Below are positions 36,364-47,285 of a DNA stretch of 64,000 bases, in pieces; the stretch's first letter is position 1, and each line of letters opens with the position of its first letter. The notes beneath the pieces were generated by a model. The model worked only from the letters and a program-made list of their open reading frames with translations, was not told the DNA's origin and did no database searches. Location: contig NZ_CP017674.1 of the NCBI RefSeq assembly GCF_001792815.1, forward strand, positions 1,364,001 to 1,428,000. Direction: 5' to 3'. This DNA comes from Microbacterium sp. BH-3-3-3. GTDB lineage: Bacteria; Actinomycetota; Actinomycetes; Actinomycetales; Microbacteriaceae. The translations under genes were made by a program, and so were the position numbers.

Positions 36364-38873
36364 GTCGTGTCGCGTCCCGCCGGGGCGGTAGGACGCTTCC
36401 CCCTCTCGTCGCGATGCGGCGACCCCCGCCGCGGACGGCGTGGGGCGAGGAACCGCAGGAACGATCTCAACGATACGGCCGCGCGGACGCGCCGCCAGAA
36501 ACCCCGCTGACGCAGCAGCACGCGGCGATCCGCGTCGACGATGCGCCAGAAGGCCGCGACCTCGTCAGCGCTCACCGCGGTGGGGGCGAACACCGCCCGA
36601 TCGGCGTCTTCGGCCAGACGGGTCGCGGACGGGGTGGCGAAGGCTCGAGCCAGTTCGCTGCGGGTCGGCGCGAGGGGTACGGTCCGGCCGGCGTCGATGC
36701 CCGCGTCGACGTACTCGTCCCACCCGCCCGCGATGGCGGCACGCGGGTCGGGGTCACGGCGGCGCCCGCGCCGGCGCAGCACCTTCGCGATGACGACGGC
36801 GAGGAACGGGCCGAAGAGCACCAGCAGCGCCAGCGCGGTGATCCCCGCCACCCGCAGCACGGGCCAGAGCCAGGCGAGATCGAGGCCGTCGTCGGTGGGG
36901 ACGTCGTCGTCGAGCGCGTTGTCTTCCTGGACGGGCGCCGGGGGCACCACTTCTTCGACGGTGTCGGGACGCACCTCGGTGACGTTCTCGGGGTCCTGCT
37001 GCTGCGTCACCTCGAGACTCGGCGACTGCTCCCACTGCGGCGTGACGTCGATGGCGGCCCAGCGCCCGTCGACGCCCTGCACCTCGGTCCACGCGCTCAG
37101 ATCACGGGCGCGGCACTCGCCGGCCGCGCACGTGGACAGCTCGGCGTCGGCCGAGACGAGGCGGGTGCCCACCACGACCCGTGCGGGGAATCCCAGCTCG
37201 TGCGCGATGAGGGCGGTCGCGACGGCGAACTGCTCGTCGTCGCCGACGGCGGCGACGAAGTTGCCCGAGGTCTCGGCCCGTGGATCTTCTTCCCGCTCCA
37301 GCAGTCGCTCGAACATCGCGTCGATGCGGGCCAGCGAGTGCCCGGAGGCGCTCGGCTGCACCTGGTACCCGGGAAGCTCGGCCGCCCAGGCCGGGGTCGC
37401 CGAGCCCTGCGGCGCGAGACTGTGACTCAGGTATCCGCGCGCGCGGAGCATCTGCACCAGCGACTGCAGGGCGGCCCCGTCGGAGCCGGCGGCGTGCTCC
37501 TGCACCCAGCGCCGAAGGTTGTCTCCGCCCGACACCCCGTCGGCCACGCCCGGCGGGGTCAGGCTCGCGAGGTCGACGGCCTCCGGTTCGACGGCCGACA
37601 GCCGGTAGCGGTCGCCCTGGCTCAGGCCTCCGTCGGCGGTCTGGACGCCGGCTTCGGCGGCGGCGCTGTAGTAGAACCGGTCGGCGAGCAGGGTGCGCCG
37701 GTCCCCCTCGAACGTCACCGAGGCGAGGCTCCCGGCGGTCGGCATCCAGATCCCGTCGCCGTCGACGATCTCGACGTCGGCGTCGACGGAGCGTCCCTCC
37801 CCCGCGTCGCGCACCGACGGCAGGCGCAGGAAGCCCCCGCCCATGTCGCCGGAGGCGCGGAAGATCTCACCGTCGTACGTGTCGAGAGTTGCGACACGGA
37901 TGCGCTCGGGCAGGGAACCCTCGCCGCTGACGCGGAACAGCACGTCATCGGCGCGGGCGTCGGCGAACATCGCGCGGTACTGGGCCAACGGGCTCACCGC
38001 CTCGGCGATCTGCGCGTCGGGGCCGGCGGCGGACCGCAGCACCTGCCGGTCGGCATCCCGCGCCACCCACGGCACGACCGCGGTCGTGGCGACCACCGCG
38101 ACCCCGAGCATCGCCACCCCGAGAGCCGCGCGGCGACGGTCGGTGGCCGACCTGCCGGGCGCGACTGGAGCCGCCGACACGTCGCTCGCTCGCTGCAGCG
38201 CGCGGAGGCGCTCGTCGTGCGCGCGCCAGGCCAGCCACAGCACCGCCACCAGCAGGGCGCACAGTCCGACCGCCGTCTCGACCGGTGACGCCAACGTCAG
38301 CGGACCGACGACGAGGGGCGCGCTGGTCGCGGTGCGGCCGAAGAACAGACCGAAGCCGACCATGGCCAGACCGCTCACGACGGCACCGGTCGCGCGACGG
38401 TCGCCGCGCCACGCCAGCGCAAGGGTCGCCCCCGTGCCGACCAGGAAGACGACGAGGGCGGGGACGAGCAGGTTGCGGTACGAGCCGACCGGCAGGTCGA
38501 CCGTGACCAGGTCCTTCCACGCGACGACGAGCCCGGCGAGGGCCTCTCCGAGGCCGCGCAGCACGTCGAGCGGCGAGGTGAGGCGCGACGGCACGGCGAG
38601 CGGGACCGCGAGGAGCACGAACGCCCCCGCCAGACCGCCCGCGAGCGCCCACCCGCCCCCGCGCCGCCACGCGACGAGGGCGACCACCGCGCCCGCGACG
38701 ATCGACGCCCCCACGACCAGCACCAGGAACGACGCCGACGCGTAGATCGGCCACGCCGCGACCGCCGCCAGCACGATGCACGCGGCGGTGAACAACGCCC
38801 CCGCGACCCGTCGCGGAACCGACGACGCCTCGCGTCGACGACGGGCCGAGGTGTCTCGGCGCTGCGCGCTCAT
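36360..38873 (-). CDS. TgpA-like transglutaminase-fold membrane protein, catalytic residues lost
   Basis: An 837-residue protein. Residues about 25-210 hold six or seven helices, then an extracytoplasmic region with a transglutaminase-like core, another helix near residue 675, and a cytoplasmic DUF4129-like tail. The core reads GDDEQFAVATALIAHELGFPARVVVG where active relatives have a Cys three residues before the Phe; here it is Asp546. DLSAWTEV has Ser593 in place of the catalytic His. Only the third residue, Asp609 in IDVTPQW, is kept. It is therefore probably a binding or scaffold protein and not an enzyme. MoxR-DUF58-TgpA is a known operon type. Starts overlap by four bases on both sides. 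Confidence 0.8.
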   Translation of the reverse strand: MSAQRRDTSARRRREASSVPRRVAGALFTAACIVLAAVAAWPIYASASFLVLVVGASIVAGAVVALVAWRRGGGWALAGGLAGAFVLLAVPLAVPSRLTSPLDVLRGLGEALAGLVVAWKDLVTVDLPVGSYRNLLVPALVVFLVGTGATLALAWRGDRRATGAVVSGLAMVGFGLFFGRTATSAPLVVGPLTLASPVETAVGLCALLVAVLWLAWRAHDERLRALQRASDVSAAPVAPGRSATDRRRAALGVAMLGVAVVATTAVVPWVARDADRQVLRSAAGPDAQIAEAVSPLAQYRAMFADARADDVLFRVSGEGSLPERIRVATLDTYDGEIFRASGDMGGGFLRLPSVRDAGEGRSVDADVEIVDGDGIWMPTAGSLASVTFEGDRRTLLADRFYYSAAAEAGVQTADGGLSQGDRYRLSAVEPEAVDLASLTPPGVADGVSGGDNLRRWVQEHAAGSDGAALQSLVQMLRARGYLSHSLAPQGSATPAWAAELPGYQVQPSASGHSLARIDAMFERLLEREEDPRAETSGNFVAAVGDDEQFAVATALIAHELGFPARVVVGTRLVSADAELSTCAAGECRARDLSAWTEVQGVDGRWAAIDVTPQWEQSPSLEVTQQQDPENVTEVRPDTVEEVVPPAPVQEDNALDDDVPTDDGLDLAWLWPVLRVAGITALALLVLFGPFLAVVIAKVLRRRGRRRDPDPRAAIAGGWDEYVDAGIDAGRTVPLAPTRSELARAFATPSATRLAEDADRAVFAPTAVSADEVAAFWRIVDADRRVLLRQRGFWRRVRAAVSLRSFLRFLAPRRPRRGSPHRDERGKRPTAPAGRDTT

Positions 38874-40246
38874 GACGTGGCTCCCCGCGCGAGCAGCCCG
38901 GACAGATCGTCGAGGGTGCCGATGGTCAGCACCGTCAGACCCGCGATGCTCTGCATGCGCGGATGAGCGCGTTCGTCGCAGATGACGGCGGCGACCGCCG
39001 TGTCGACCGGGAACGCCAACGCGGCCTGCCGCAGACGCCCGAGCGGCACGGCCGACCCGACGACGACGAACGCGATCGAGAGGCGCTCGTTGGCTTCGGA
39101 TGCCAAACGGCAGACGTCTTCGACCGGCATCGTGTTCTCGTGCCGGTCGAGTCCGCTGAACCCGTCGAGCAGAGCACGCGGCGAGATCACCGGCACATGG
39201 CGGATCGCGCGCAGGCGCCCCTTCACCACGCGCGGGATCTCGGACCCGGTGACGATGTCGATGTCGCGCGCGTCGCGGACCGCCCGGATACCCAGCGAGG
39301 CGGCGGCCGACACCGCGAGCTCATACTCGTCGGCATCCGCGTACTCCTGGGTCGCGGCGGCGAGCACCACCGCCATGCGCGAGCGACGGGACTCCTCGTA
39401 TTGGCGCACCATCAGCCGGCCCGTCTTCGCCGTCGACTTCCAGTGCACCTGGCGCCGGGAGTCCCCCGGAACGTATTCGCGGATCGCGTGGAACGACATG
39501 TCGGCGTCGACGAGGCGGCGGGTGGCGTTGCCCTCGAGGTCGCGCATGAGGCCGGCGCTGGTGGAGGGGAGCCCCACCGTGCGGGGGTGCACGAACACCT
39601 CGTGCACGTCGTCGAAGGCGTGCTCGCGCCGGAGCAGACCGATCGGGTCGCTGCGCACGGTGGTGACGGGGCCGACCCGCACGACCCCGCGCGGAAGCGG
39701 TGGGATCTCGAGCGGCTCGGTCGTGTCCTGACCCGGGCGGAGCAGGGGAACCCCGAACTCGACGAGCCCACGGCCGACCGGGATGTCGAGACGACCGGGG
39801 AGCGTGGGGCGCGCACTCTCGTTGCGCACGACGATCTCGCCGGTCACCCCGTGGCCGGCGACCACGCGTTCGTGGGTGAGGGCCAGGTCGACGGCGTACG
39901 CGCGCGCGCCGAACAGGAACGGCACGGCCATCACCAGCAGCAGCAGGGCGGCGCTGCCCGCGACCATCCACTCGACCCAGCCGAAGATCAGTCCGAACAC
40001 CAGCCCGAGCGAAGCGGACACCACGACCACGGCACCGGCCGGGCGCACAGTTCTGCCCGCCCACCGCGCAGCCGCGGCCACCGCCTCGGTCGCCACGCGC
40101 CAGGCCTCGGCGACCTGCACGACCGCGCGCACGATCCGGCGCTGCCGGCGGGTCGACGTCGAGGTGATCGACGTGCGCGAGCCGGTCGCCACCGTGCCGG
40201 CCGACGTGCGCGTCAGACTCGACTCGTTGAGGTTCACATCGGGCAT
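38870..40246 (-). CDS. DUF58 domain-containing protein
   Basis: A 458-residue protein with two membrane helices at about residues 68-110 and a DUF58/vWA-like domain after them. The signature is VPGDSRRQVHWKSTAKTGRLMVRQYEESRRSRMAVVLA. DUF58 proteins pair with MoxR ATPases in operons across bacteria and are viewed as their client or adaptor. Here the MoxR gene is 43 bases upstream and the TgpA-like gene overlaps the 3' end. Starts at ATG 40246. Confidence 0.85.
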   Translation of the reverse strand: MPDVNLNESSLTRTSAGTVATGSRTSITSTSTRRQRRIVRAVVQVAEAWRVATEAVAAAARWAGRTVRPAGAVVVVSASLGLVFGLIFGWVEWMVAGSAALLLLVMAVPFLFGARAYAVDLALTHERVVAGHGVTGEIVVRNESARPTLPGRLDIPVGRGLVEFGVPLLRPGQDTTEPLEIPPLPRGVVRVGPVTTVRSDPIGLLRREHAFDDVHEVFVHPRTVGLPSTSAGLMRDLEGNATRRLVDADMSFHAIREYVPGDSRRQVHWKSTAKTGRLMVRQYEESRRSRMAVVLAAATQEYADADEYELAVSAAASLGIRAVRDARDIDIVTGSEIPRVVKGRLRAIRHVPVISPRALLDGFSGLDRHENTMPVEDVCRLASEANERLSIAFVVVGSAVPLGRLRQAALAFPVDTAVAAVICDERAHPRMQSIAGLTVLTIGTLDDLSGLLARGATS

Positions 40247-40289
40247 GACCCGACCCCCGGAGGTGAGGATGCCACGGCCACCGCCATCG

Positions 40290-41255
<966 letters not shown>

Positions 41256-41321
41256 GTCGGTGGTGTCTTCCTGTGGCGGGGGGGGCGGGGTGTCGGGTGC
41301 CGGACGTCGGCGGACGGGGCG

Positions 41322-44300
41322 TCAGTCGGGCGGGGTGTCTTTGGGAGGCTGGGAGGGCTCGGCGGCCTTGCCGGGATCGCACGTGCCGTCGACCTTGAGA
41401 GTGGCGGATTCGAGCCCCCAGTCGCGCGACGACCAGTCGATCTTGACGGTCACGCCCGTGACGCTGACGGCACCGCGGGGGACGGTGCGGGGATCGTCCC
41501 CGGTGCCGAGTTTGTTGCCGTTCTTGTCGCGGTAGGTCGCCCCGGCGTACGACGGGGTTCCGTTGCCGATGTCGTTGCTGGTGTCCCACGCCGCTTTCAG
41601 CTGGCTCCCGGCGACGCAGGAGTCGATGGAGGCGCGGGCCTGCACCTGGTAGGGCGCGCTGCCGGAGGCCGCGTCCACCGAGCCGCGATTCGACCGCGTC
41701 GGCCAGACCTTGTGCTGGAAGTAGACGCCGATGTTCGGGTCGCGGTCGTACACGCTGGTTCCGGGACCCCAGTTCTCGTAGACGGTCTCGTTGTTGCGCG
41801 GGGGATCGTCACCCTCCTGGATGCCGCTGATCCGCCAGTACGCCTCGTCGCCCTCCACGTCGGGGCTCGCTCCGACCCGGAAGGTGTACCCGCGCGGGGC
41901 GGTGGGGTCTTGCGTGGCGTCGACCGACTTCTCGATGGTCTCCGACCCGTACACGCGCCCGTCGTAGACCGAGTCGACGCACAGCCGCACCGTGTACGTC
42001 TGGCCGTCGTCCTTCCCGGGGAACTCGGCGCGCTTCTTCTCGCCGTCGACCCGGCAGGCGCCGTCGAGGGCGAAGCCGTAGCGCAGGGTCGAGTCGTCGC
42101 CGTTGGTCGACGCGGAGCCCTCGGCGCTGATCGTGACCTTTCCGCCTCCGTTCTGCGTCGACGTGAGTTTCAGCTCCAGCTGCGTGGGCTTTCCCACCCC
42201 GTGGGCCGTGAACACCAGCGCCTGCCCGGTCTGCGATCCGCCGAGCCCGGGGGGCACCGTGAAGCGCGAGATGGGCGTGACCGACACCTCGGTACCGGTG
42301 TTGCTGCCGACGGTGAAGCCCCGCAGCGTGACGCTGTCTTGATTGCGGCCGACGTCGACCTTCTTCGTCTCGCCCGAGGCGCTCTTGACCTCGAGCGTGC
42401 CGGTCTCGGCCGATTCGATGCCGGTGATGGTCAGGTCGGCGACCTTGCCGTCGCCCCCGGTCTGCACGGGCTCGAAGCTCGCCCCCGCCGGGCGGTTGGG
42501 GGTGTCGTAGGCCCAGGCGGTCGTGCGCACCGACGCAGTGGACTCCCCCACGCTGTTCACGGCGTTGACAACGTACTCGCGCTGCTCCCCGTTGGGGGCG
42601 GCGATGGTCGGGCAGGCGCCGTCGGGGCCGCACTGCGCGACGACCTCGCCGCGCCATCGCACCGTGTAACCGGCCAGTGACGGGTAGGCGCGACGGGCCT
42701 CGCCCGGGTCGATGCGCAGGGTCACCGAGCCGTCGGAGTACGCGGTCTGCCGCACGCTCGCGGGGCCACGGGGATAGCCCAGCAGGTCGAGCACGACCCG
42801 CGCGTCGCGGGTGGCGGCGGTGGTGCGCCCCTGGGCGTCGCGCAGGGTGACGCTGGCGCTGCAGGTCGCACCGGGAGCATCGGTCGACCACGACGCGACG
42901 ATGCTGGACGACGACGCCACCGAGAAGTTCACCCCGGTGCACGAGGCCGTCGGGCGCACGCCCACGACCTCGAGCGGCGTGCGCGGCAGCGGGTTGACCT
43001 CACCCGTGATGCCGATGACGCCGATGCTGCAGCTCGACCCCGAGGCCTGCGAGCACTGCGACGACGTCGTGCCGCCCTGCGGCAGGGTCGAGGGGGCCGC
43101 GCCCACGCGCAGCACGAGTCGGGCCGGGGCGACGGCGTTGTGGCTGGTGACCGAGATGATGGCGGCGTTGTCGGTGCCCGGCACGGCGCGGTCGGTGCCG
43201 GTCACGGTGACCGTCGACCCGTCGAGCGCGACCTGGAAGGCCGAGCCCGAGTACTCCAGCGCGTAGCGGATCGCGCCCCAGTCCTCACGTCCCAGCTGCC
43301 ACGACGTCATGTTGCGCAGGTCGAAAGTCGCCGTCTCGCCCGGTCCGACGCTGAGCGCGCCCGGCCGCAGCTCGGGCTGGGGATCGCGGGCGATCACACC
43401 GATCGGCACCGAGAGCACGGTCCAGTCCTGCGTGCCGGCGACCCGCACGGGCACCTGGCACGCATCGGTCCAGGGGGAACCGGTACCCGCGTCGTAGCGC
43501 ACCACGGATCCGGTCACGCTGCAGCGACCCTCGGCGCGGACGCCGGTGGTCGTGACGTCGGGGCCGACTTCGAGGGTCGCGCGTCGAGGGAGGGCCACCA
43601 GCGAGGCCATGTCGAACTCGACCGAGGCGAGCTCGTCAACGCGCTGGGCCGTGCCCGGGCGCAGCGACAGGCTCAGATCGTCGTCGCCCGGCACGCGCAG
43701 GAACGCGTACGTGGTGACGTCGGTGTCACCCGAGCGGCCCGAGACGGCGAACGGGATGACGCGGCGGGTGGTGGGCAGCTCACCCGAGATCTGCCGCCCG
43801 TCGACGCGGAGGTCGGCGGGCTGTCCCCACAGCGCCACGTCGAGCGACCCGACGTCGCCCGCCGACCAGGTCGCCTTGCCCGCGAGCACGTCGACGCCCG
43901 AGGTGAAGTCGTCGCGGTTCTCGACGGTCAGCACGGTGTCGGCGACGACGGGGTAATCGGGCACGCTCTCGCGCACGACCTTCACCACGATGAGCCCGCG
44001 CCCGGTGTTGCCCGAGTCCGACTCGACGTCGTAGAGGAACGACATCGTGCCGGGCGACTCACCGGCGCGCAGGACCACGCCCGTGTCGGTCAGTGTCCGC
44101 ACGAAACCGTTCAGGCGCGCGTACTCCGGGTTGTCGCTGCCATCGACCAGAGTCTGCGGCAGATCGGGGCGCACCCCGGTGAGCGTGAGACGGCCCTGCG
44201 TGGGGTCGATGTCGTTGGCCAGGGGACTGACGCGGATCTCGCTGTCGGCCCCCGCCTGCACCTGCACGTAGTCGGTGAAGGTGATGGGACTCGGGTTGGC

Positions 44301-47285
44301 CTCGGCGTCGAGGACTCCGATGCGCACCGTGCCCTCACCGGTCGCGCCGGCGGTGTCGGAGACCCGGTAGCGGAACGTGATCTGCCCCCGGTCGCCCGGC
44401 ACCGACGAGTAGACGATCGAGGAACCATCCGGCGTCACGGATGCCGTACCCCGGTCGGGCTGGCTCACGATGCGATCGAGGGTGACGGCGTCGCCGTCGG
44501 GGTCGACGCCGAAGCCGTGGAACTCCACCGTGGTCGTCCCGCCGCTGAGGACGCGGCCCTCGAGCGTGTCGGGCAGCGGGGCGCGGTTGGCCTCGCCGCC
44601 GAGCACCGTGATGCGCACCGTCGCCTCGTCCCAGAGCGCCGGGGTGCCGGTCGTGAAGACGCGGTAGGTCACCTCGTACGACCCCGGCGCGGTGGGAGCG
44701 AGGTAGCGCAGCACCCCTGCCGACGCGAAGGCCAGCGCGTCGCTGGCCGGCTGAGCCTGCACGCTCGACGGGTCGAGGGTGGGTCGCCCCCCGGCGGGCG
44801 AGATGTCGTTGTCGAGCACGGGGATGTCGATCTGCGCGCCCGCGCGCACCGTCACGGTGTCGTCGACCGCGATGGGCGCGATCTCGGGGGCGGGCGGAAG
44901 GAGGTACACGGTGGCCTCACCGGTCACCCGGGATCCCTCGTCGTCGGTGCCGTCGCTGACGGTGTACCCCACCGTTCCGAGCAGACCCGCGCTGCCGTCG
45001 GCCGTGCTGCCCGAGACGCGCAGATCGTTCTGCCCGACGGTGTCCACCGTCAACGACGCGCCGTCTTCGGCGGCCGGCTGCACGTCGCTGAGCAGCAGGA
45101 CTCGGCCGGTGGGGTTGGACACGGCCGAGAACACGTCGAGAGTGGCGTCTTCTTGCGGTCGCACGAACGCCACGACCGGCGAGGTCGACAGCTGCGCGGG
45201 GGCGTCGCCCGGGAGCAGCGTGATGCGCGCGGTGCCGTTGGCGTCGCGTCCTCCGCCGTTGACGGTGAAGTCGACGCGGTACACCCCCGGCTGCGACGCC
45301 GAGAAATCGAACGTGGTGCTGCCGCCCACGACGGTGGCGTTGGCGGTGGCCTCGTCGAGCACGCGCACCGAGGTCAGGGTGACGTCACCGGCCGTTCCCG
45401 TCACGTGGGGCCCGACGTCGACGGTCAGCGACGAGCCGGCGGTGTCGAGCCGGGTGAACGACTGCACGGCCAGGGTGGGGTCGGGCGCCACCCGGATGAC
45501 GAGCGGCTTCGTCGTGGTCGCTCCCGCGGTATCGGCCACGGTGACGTCGAGCTGGACGTTCTGCTCGCCGCCAGAGCCGTCGTCGGCGTGCTGGTAGACG
45601 ACGTCGCCGGCGGGGGTCGCGGCGACCGTGCCGACGCCGCCCGGGTTGTCGACCGACAGCAGCAGCAGCGGGTCTCCGTCGGGGTCGACCCACCCGGGCA
45701 GCACCGGGACGGTGATAGTGCCTCCGCGCGCGACCTCGGGGGTCGGCCACTGCTGCAGACACGTCTCGACGCCGCACCAGACGGGGGCGGAGTTCGTGTC
45801 GGCGGGCGAGACGGAGAGGGTCACGGTGGTGGAGGGCGAGGTGAGCCCATCGGCCGTGGTGCCGTCGGTCACGGCGTACGAGAACGTCGCCGTCCCGGTC
45901 GCCCCGGGCGTCACCCGCACCGCCAGGCGCTGCCCGGCGTCGGTGACGGTGAGGGAGCCGAAGCCGGGGTCGAGACCGGTGACGCTCTCGGCCACGATGC
46001 TCAGCACGTCTTCGTTCGGGTCGTGGTCGTTCAGCAGCACCGGAAGCGTGACGAGGCGCCCGGCGCGCACGCCGAAGGAGTCGGGTTCGGCGACGGGCGG
46101 CTTCGGGTCGAGCACGACGCTGAGCTGTTCCTCGCTCTGGACGGCCGCCTGCTCGGTGCGGTCGTCGAGCGACCAGTTCTGGCTGGAGGCCACGAGGGCG
46201 CCGTCGGGCACCGTCCACACCCACCCCGATCGCGTCTCGTTGAGGATCACGGCGTGGTCGGTCGCGACGAAGACCGGTCGCCGTTGGTCGGGCATGGTCA
46301 CCCCGCCGTAGTCGAGGTCGGTCTCGCCCTGGTCGGAGCGCCACAGCGTGCCGCGCGCGTCTCCGGGCAGCAGCCATGCCGCGTACGCGACGCCCTGGTG
46401 GGTGAGCGGTCGCGCGGGCTGACCGAGCACGGCGCCCCCGCCGCCCACCTCGCGACGGGGTTCCGATCCGTCGGCGGGAACGCTCCACAGCGACTGTTCG
46501 TCAGCGATGTACACCGACCGCGCATCGGCGTCGGCCTCACCGACGACCGTCTGCTCGCCCGTGTCGATGTCGACGGGGTCCGCCCCTCGGACCCAGACGC
46601 GTCCGGCGTCGGGGTCGACGAGCACCCAGGCGTCTCCCGCCGCCGACAGCACGGGGGCCGCCACGTCGACGTCGAGAGCATCGCGGGCTCGGACCTCGTC
46701 GGCCTCGAGGTCGTATCGGATGACCGAGGCGTCCGCCGAGGAGTACGCGAAGAGCATTCCCCTCGCGTCGAGCGCGATGGCATCCGCGGTGTAGGACTGG
46801 GCGCCCTCGTCGCCGGCCGTTCCGAAGGGATCGAGTTCGGTCGTGCTCTGACCGGCCCGACTCAGCCGACCCGCGAACAGCGTGCCGGTGTCGGTGCGGT
46901 ACACGGCGTAGTCGCCCGCCGTCACCACCGACGTCGTGCCGGCCGGGGTGTCGGGCGCGGACTCGAGCTGCTCCCGCTGAAGATCGATCGGCTGGGCCTC
47001 ATCGATGCGGGTGAGCTTGCTGAAGCTGTCGGTGAAGAGGTACGCCCCGTCGCCGCTCTGGGCCACCTGGCTGGGGTTGCCCGCGGTGCGGACGGTGTCG
47101 AGCTCGCCCACCGTCGTGTTCACGCGGGCGTACCGCTGCCCCTCGCCCGTCTGCAGCGCCCACACCGACGTGTCGACCTCGGGCGTCTGCTGGGCGTCGA
47201 GACCGGGCCAGACGATGCTGGCGGTCACCACGAGGGCGACGGCCGCGAGGCTCGAGCCCAGACCGATGAGGGTCCGGCGCTTCAT
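41322..47285 (-). CDS. Giant Ig/Fn3-domain surface protein
   Basis: A 1987-residue exported protein. A basic start (MKRRTLIGLGSSL) and one hydrophobic segment to about residue 26 form a signal or anchor. Residues about 40-390 have repeated short beta motifs like a propeller (DGAYLFTDSFSKL; DRRPVFVATDHAVIL). From about 395 to 1100 come tandem cadherin/tandem-95-like Ig modules marked by NDHDPNEDV, VDPDGDPLLL, NDISPAGG, GVDPDGDAVTL and NDIDPTQGRL. The C-terminal third is Fn3-like (LAGYTVRWRGEVVA) and ends PKDTPPD without a sortase motif or helix. The ATG at 47285 overlaps the kinase stop (TGATG). Probably an adhesin or structural surface protein whose assembly is served by the downstream genes. 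Confidence 0.8.
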   Translation of the reverse strand: MKRRTLIGLGSSLAAVALVVTASIVWPGLDAQQTPEVDTSVWALQTGEGQRYARVNTTVGELDTVRTAGNPSQVAQSGDGAYLFTDSFSKLTRIDEAQPIDLQREQLESAPDTPAGTTSVVTAGDYAVYRTDTGTLFAGRLSRAGQSTTELDPFGTAGDEGAQSYTADAIALDARGMLFAYSSADASVIRYDLEADEVRARDALDVDVAAPVLSAAGDAWVLVDPDAGRVWVRGADPVDIDTGEQTVVGEADADARSVYIADEQSLWSVPADGSEPRREVGGGGAVLGQPARPLTHQGVAYAAWLLPGDARGTLWRSDQGETDLDYGGVTMPDQRRPVFVATDHAVILNETRSGWVWTVPDGALVASSQNWSLDDRTEQAAVQSEEQLSVVLDPKPPVAEPDSFGVRAGRLVTLPVLLNDHDPNEDVLSIVAESVTGLDPGFGSLTVTDAGQRLAVRVTPGATGTATFSYAVTDGTTADGLTSPSTTVTLSVSPADTNSAPVWCGVETCLQQWPTPEVARGGTITVPVLPGWVDPDGDPLLLLSVDNPGGVGTVAATPAGDVVYQHADDGSGGEQNVQLDVTVADTAGATTTKPLVIRVAPDPTLAVQSFTRLDTAGSSLTVDVGPHVTGTAGDVTLTSVRVLDEATANATVVGGSTTFDFSASQPGVYRVDFTVNGGGRDANGTARITLLPGDAPAQLSTSPVVAFVRPQEDATLDVFSAVSNPTGRVLLLSDVQPAAEDGASLTVDTVGQNDLRVSGSTADGSAGLLGTVGYTVSDGTDDEGSRVTGEATVYLLPPAPEIAPIAVDDTVTVRAGAQIDIPVLDNDISPAGGRPTLDPSSVQAQPASDALAFASAGVLRYLAPTAPGSYEVTYRVFTTGTPALWDEATVRITVLGGEANRAPLPDTLEGRVLSGGTTTVEFHGFGVDPDGDAVTLDRIVSQPDRGTASVTPDGSSIVYSSVPGDRGQITFRYRVSDTAGATGEGTVRIGVLDAEANPSPITFTDYVQVQAGADSEIRVSPLANDIDPTQGRLTLTGVRPDLPQTLVDGSDNPEYARLNGFVRTLTDTGVVLRAGESPGTMSFLYDVESDSGNTGRGLIVVKVVRESVPDYPVVADTVLTVENRDDFTSGVDVLAGKATWSAGDVGSLDVALWGQPADLRVDGRQISGELPTTRRVIPFAVSGRSGDTDVTTYAFLRVPGDDDLSLSLRPGTAQRVDELASVEFDMASLVALPRRATLEVGPDVTTTGVRAEGRCSVTGSVVRYDAGTGSPWTDACQVPVRVAGTQDWTVLSVPIGVIARDPQPELRPGALSVGPGETATFDLRNMTSWQLGREDWGAIRYALEYSGSAFQVALDGSTVTVTGTDRAVPGTDNAAIISVTSHNAVAPARLVLRVGAAPSTLPQGGTTSSQCSQASGSSCSIGVIGITGEVNPLPRTPLEVVGVRPTASCTGVNFSVASSSSIVASWSTDAPGATCSASVTLRDAQGRTTAATRDARVVLDLLGYPRGPASVRQTAYSDGSVTLRIDPGEARRAYPSLAGYTVRWRGEVVAQCGPDGACPTIAAPNGEQREYVVNAVNSVGESTASVRTTAWAYDTPNRPAGASFEPVQTGGDGKVADLTITGIESAETGTLEVKSASGETKKVDVGRNQDSVTLRGFTVGSNTGTEVSVTPISRFTVPPGLGGSQTGQALVFTAHGVGKPTQLELKLTSTQNGGGKVTISAEGSASTNGDDSTLRYGFALDGACRVDGEKKRAEFPGKDDGQTYTVRLCVDSVYDGRVYGSETIEKSVDATQDPTAPRGYTFRVGASPDVEGDEAYWRISGIQEGDDPPRNNETVYENWGPGTSVYDRDPNIGVYFQHKVWPTRSNRGSVDAASGSAPYQVQARASIDSCVAGSQLKAAWDTSNDIGNGTPSYAGATYRDKNGNKLGTGDDPRTVPRGAVSVTGVTVKIDWSSRDWGLESATLKVDGTCDPGKAAEPSQPPKDTPPD

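Noticed and set aside
36360..38873. Active secreted transglutaminase or protease
   Set aside because: The catalytic Cys and His positions carry Asp and Ser.
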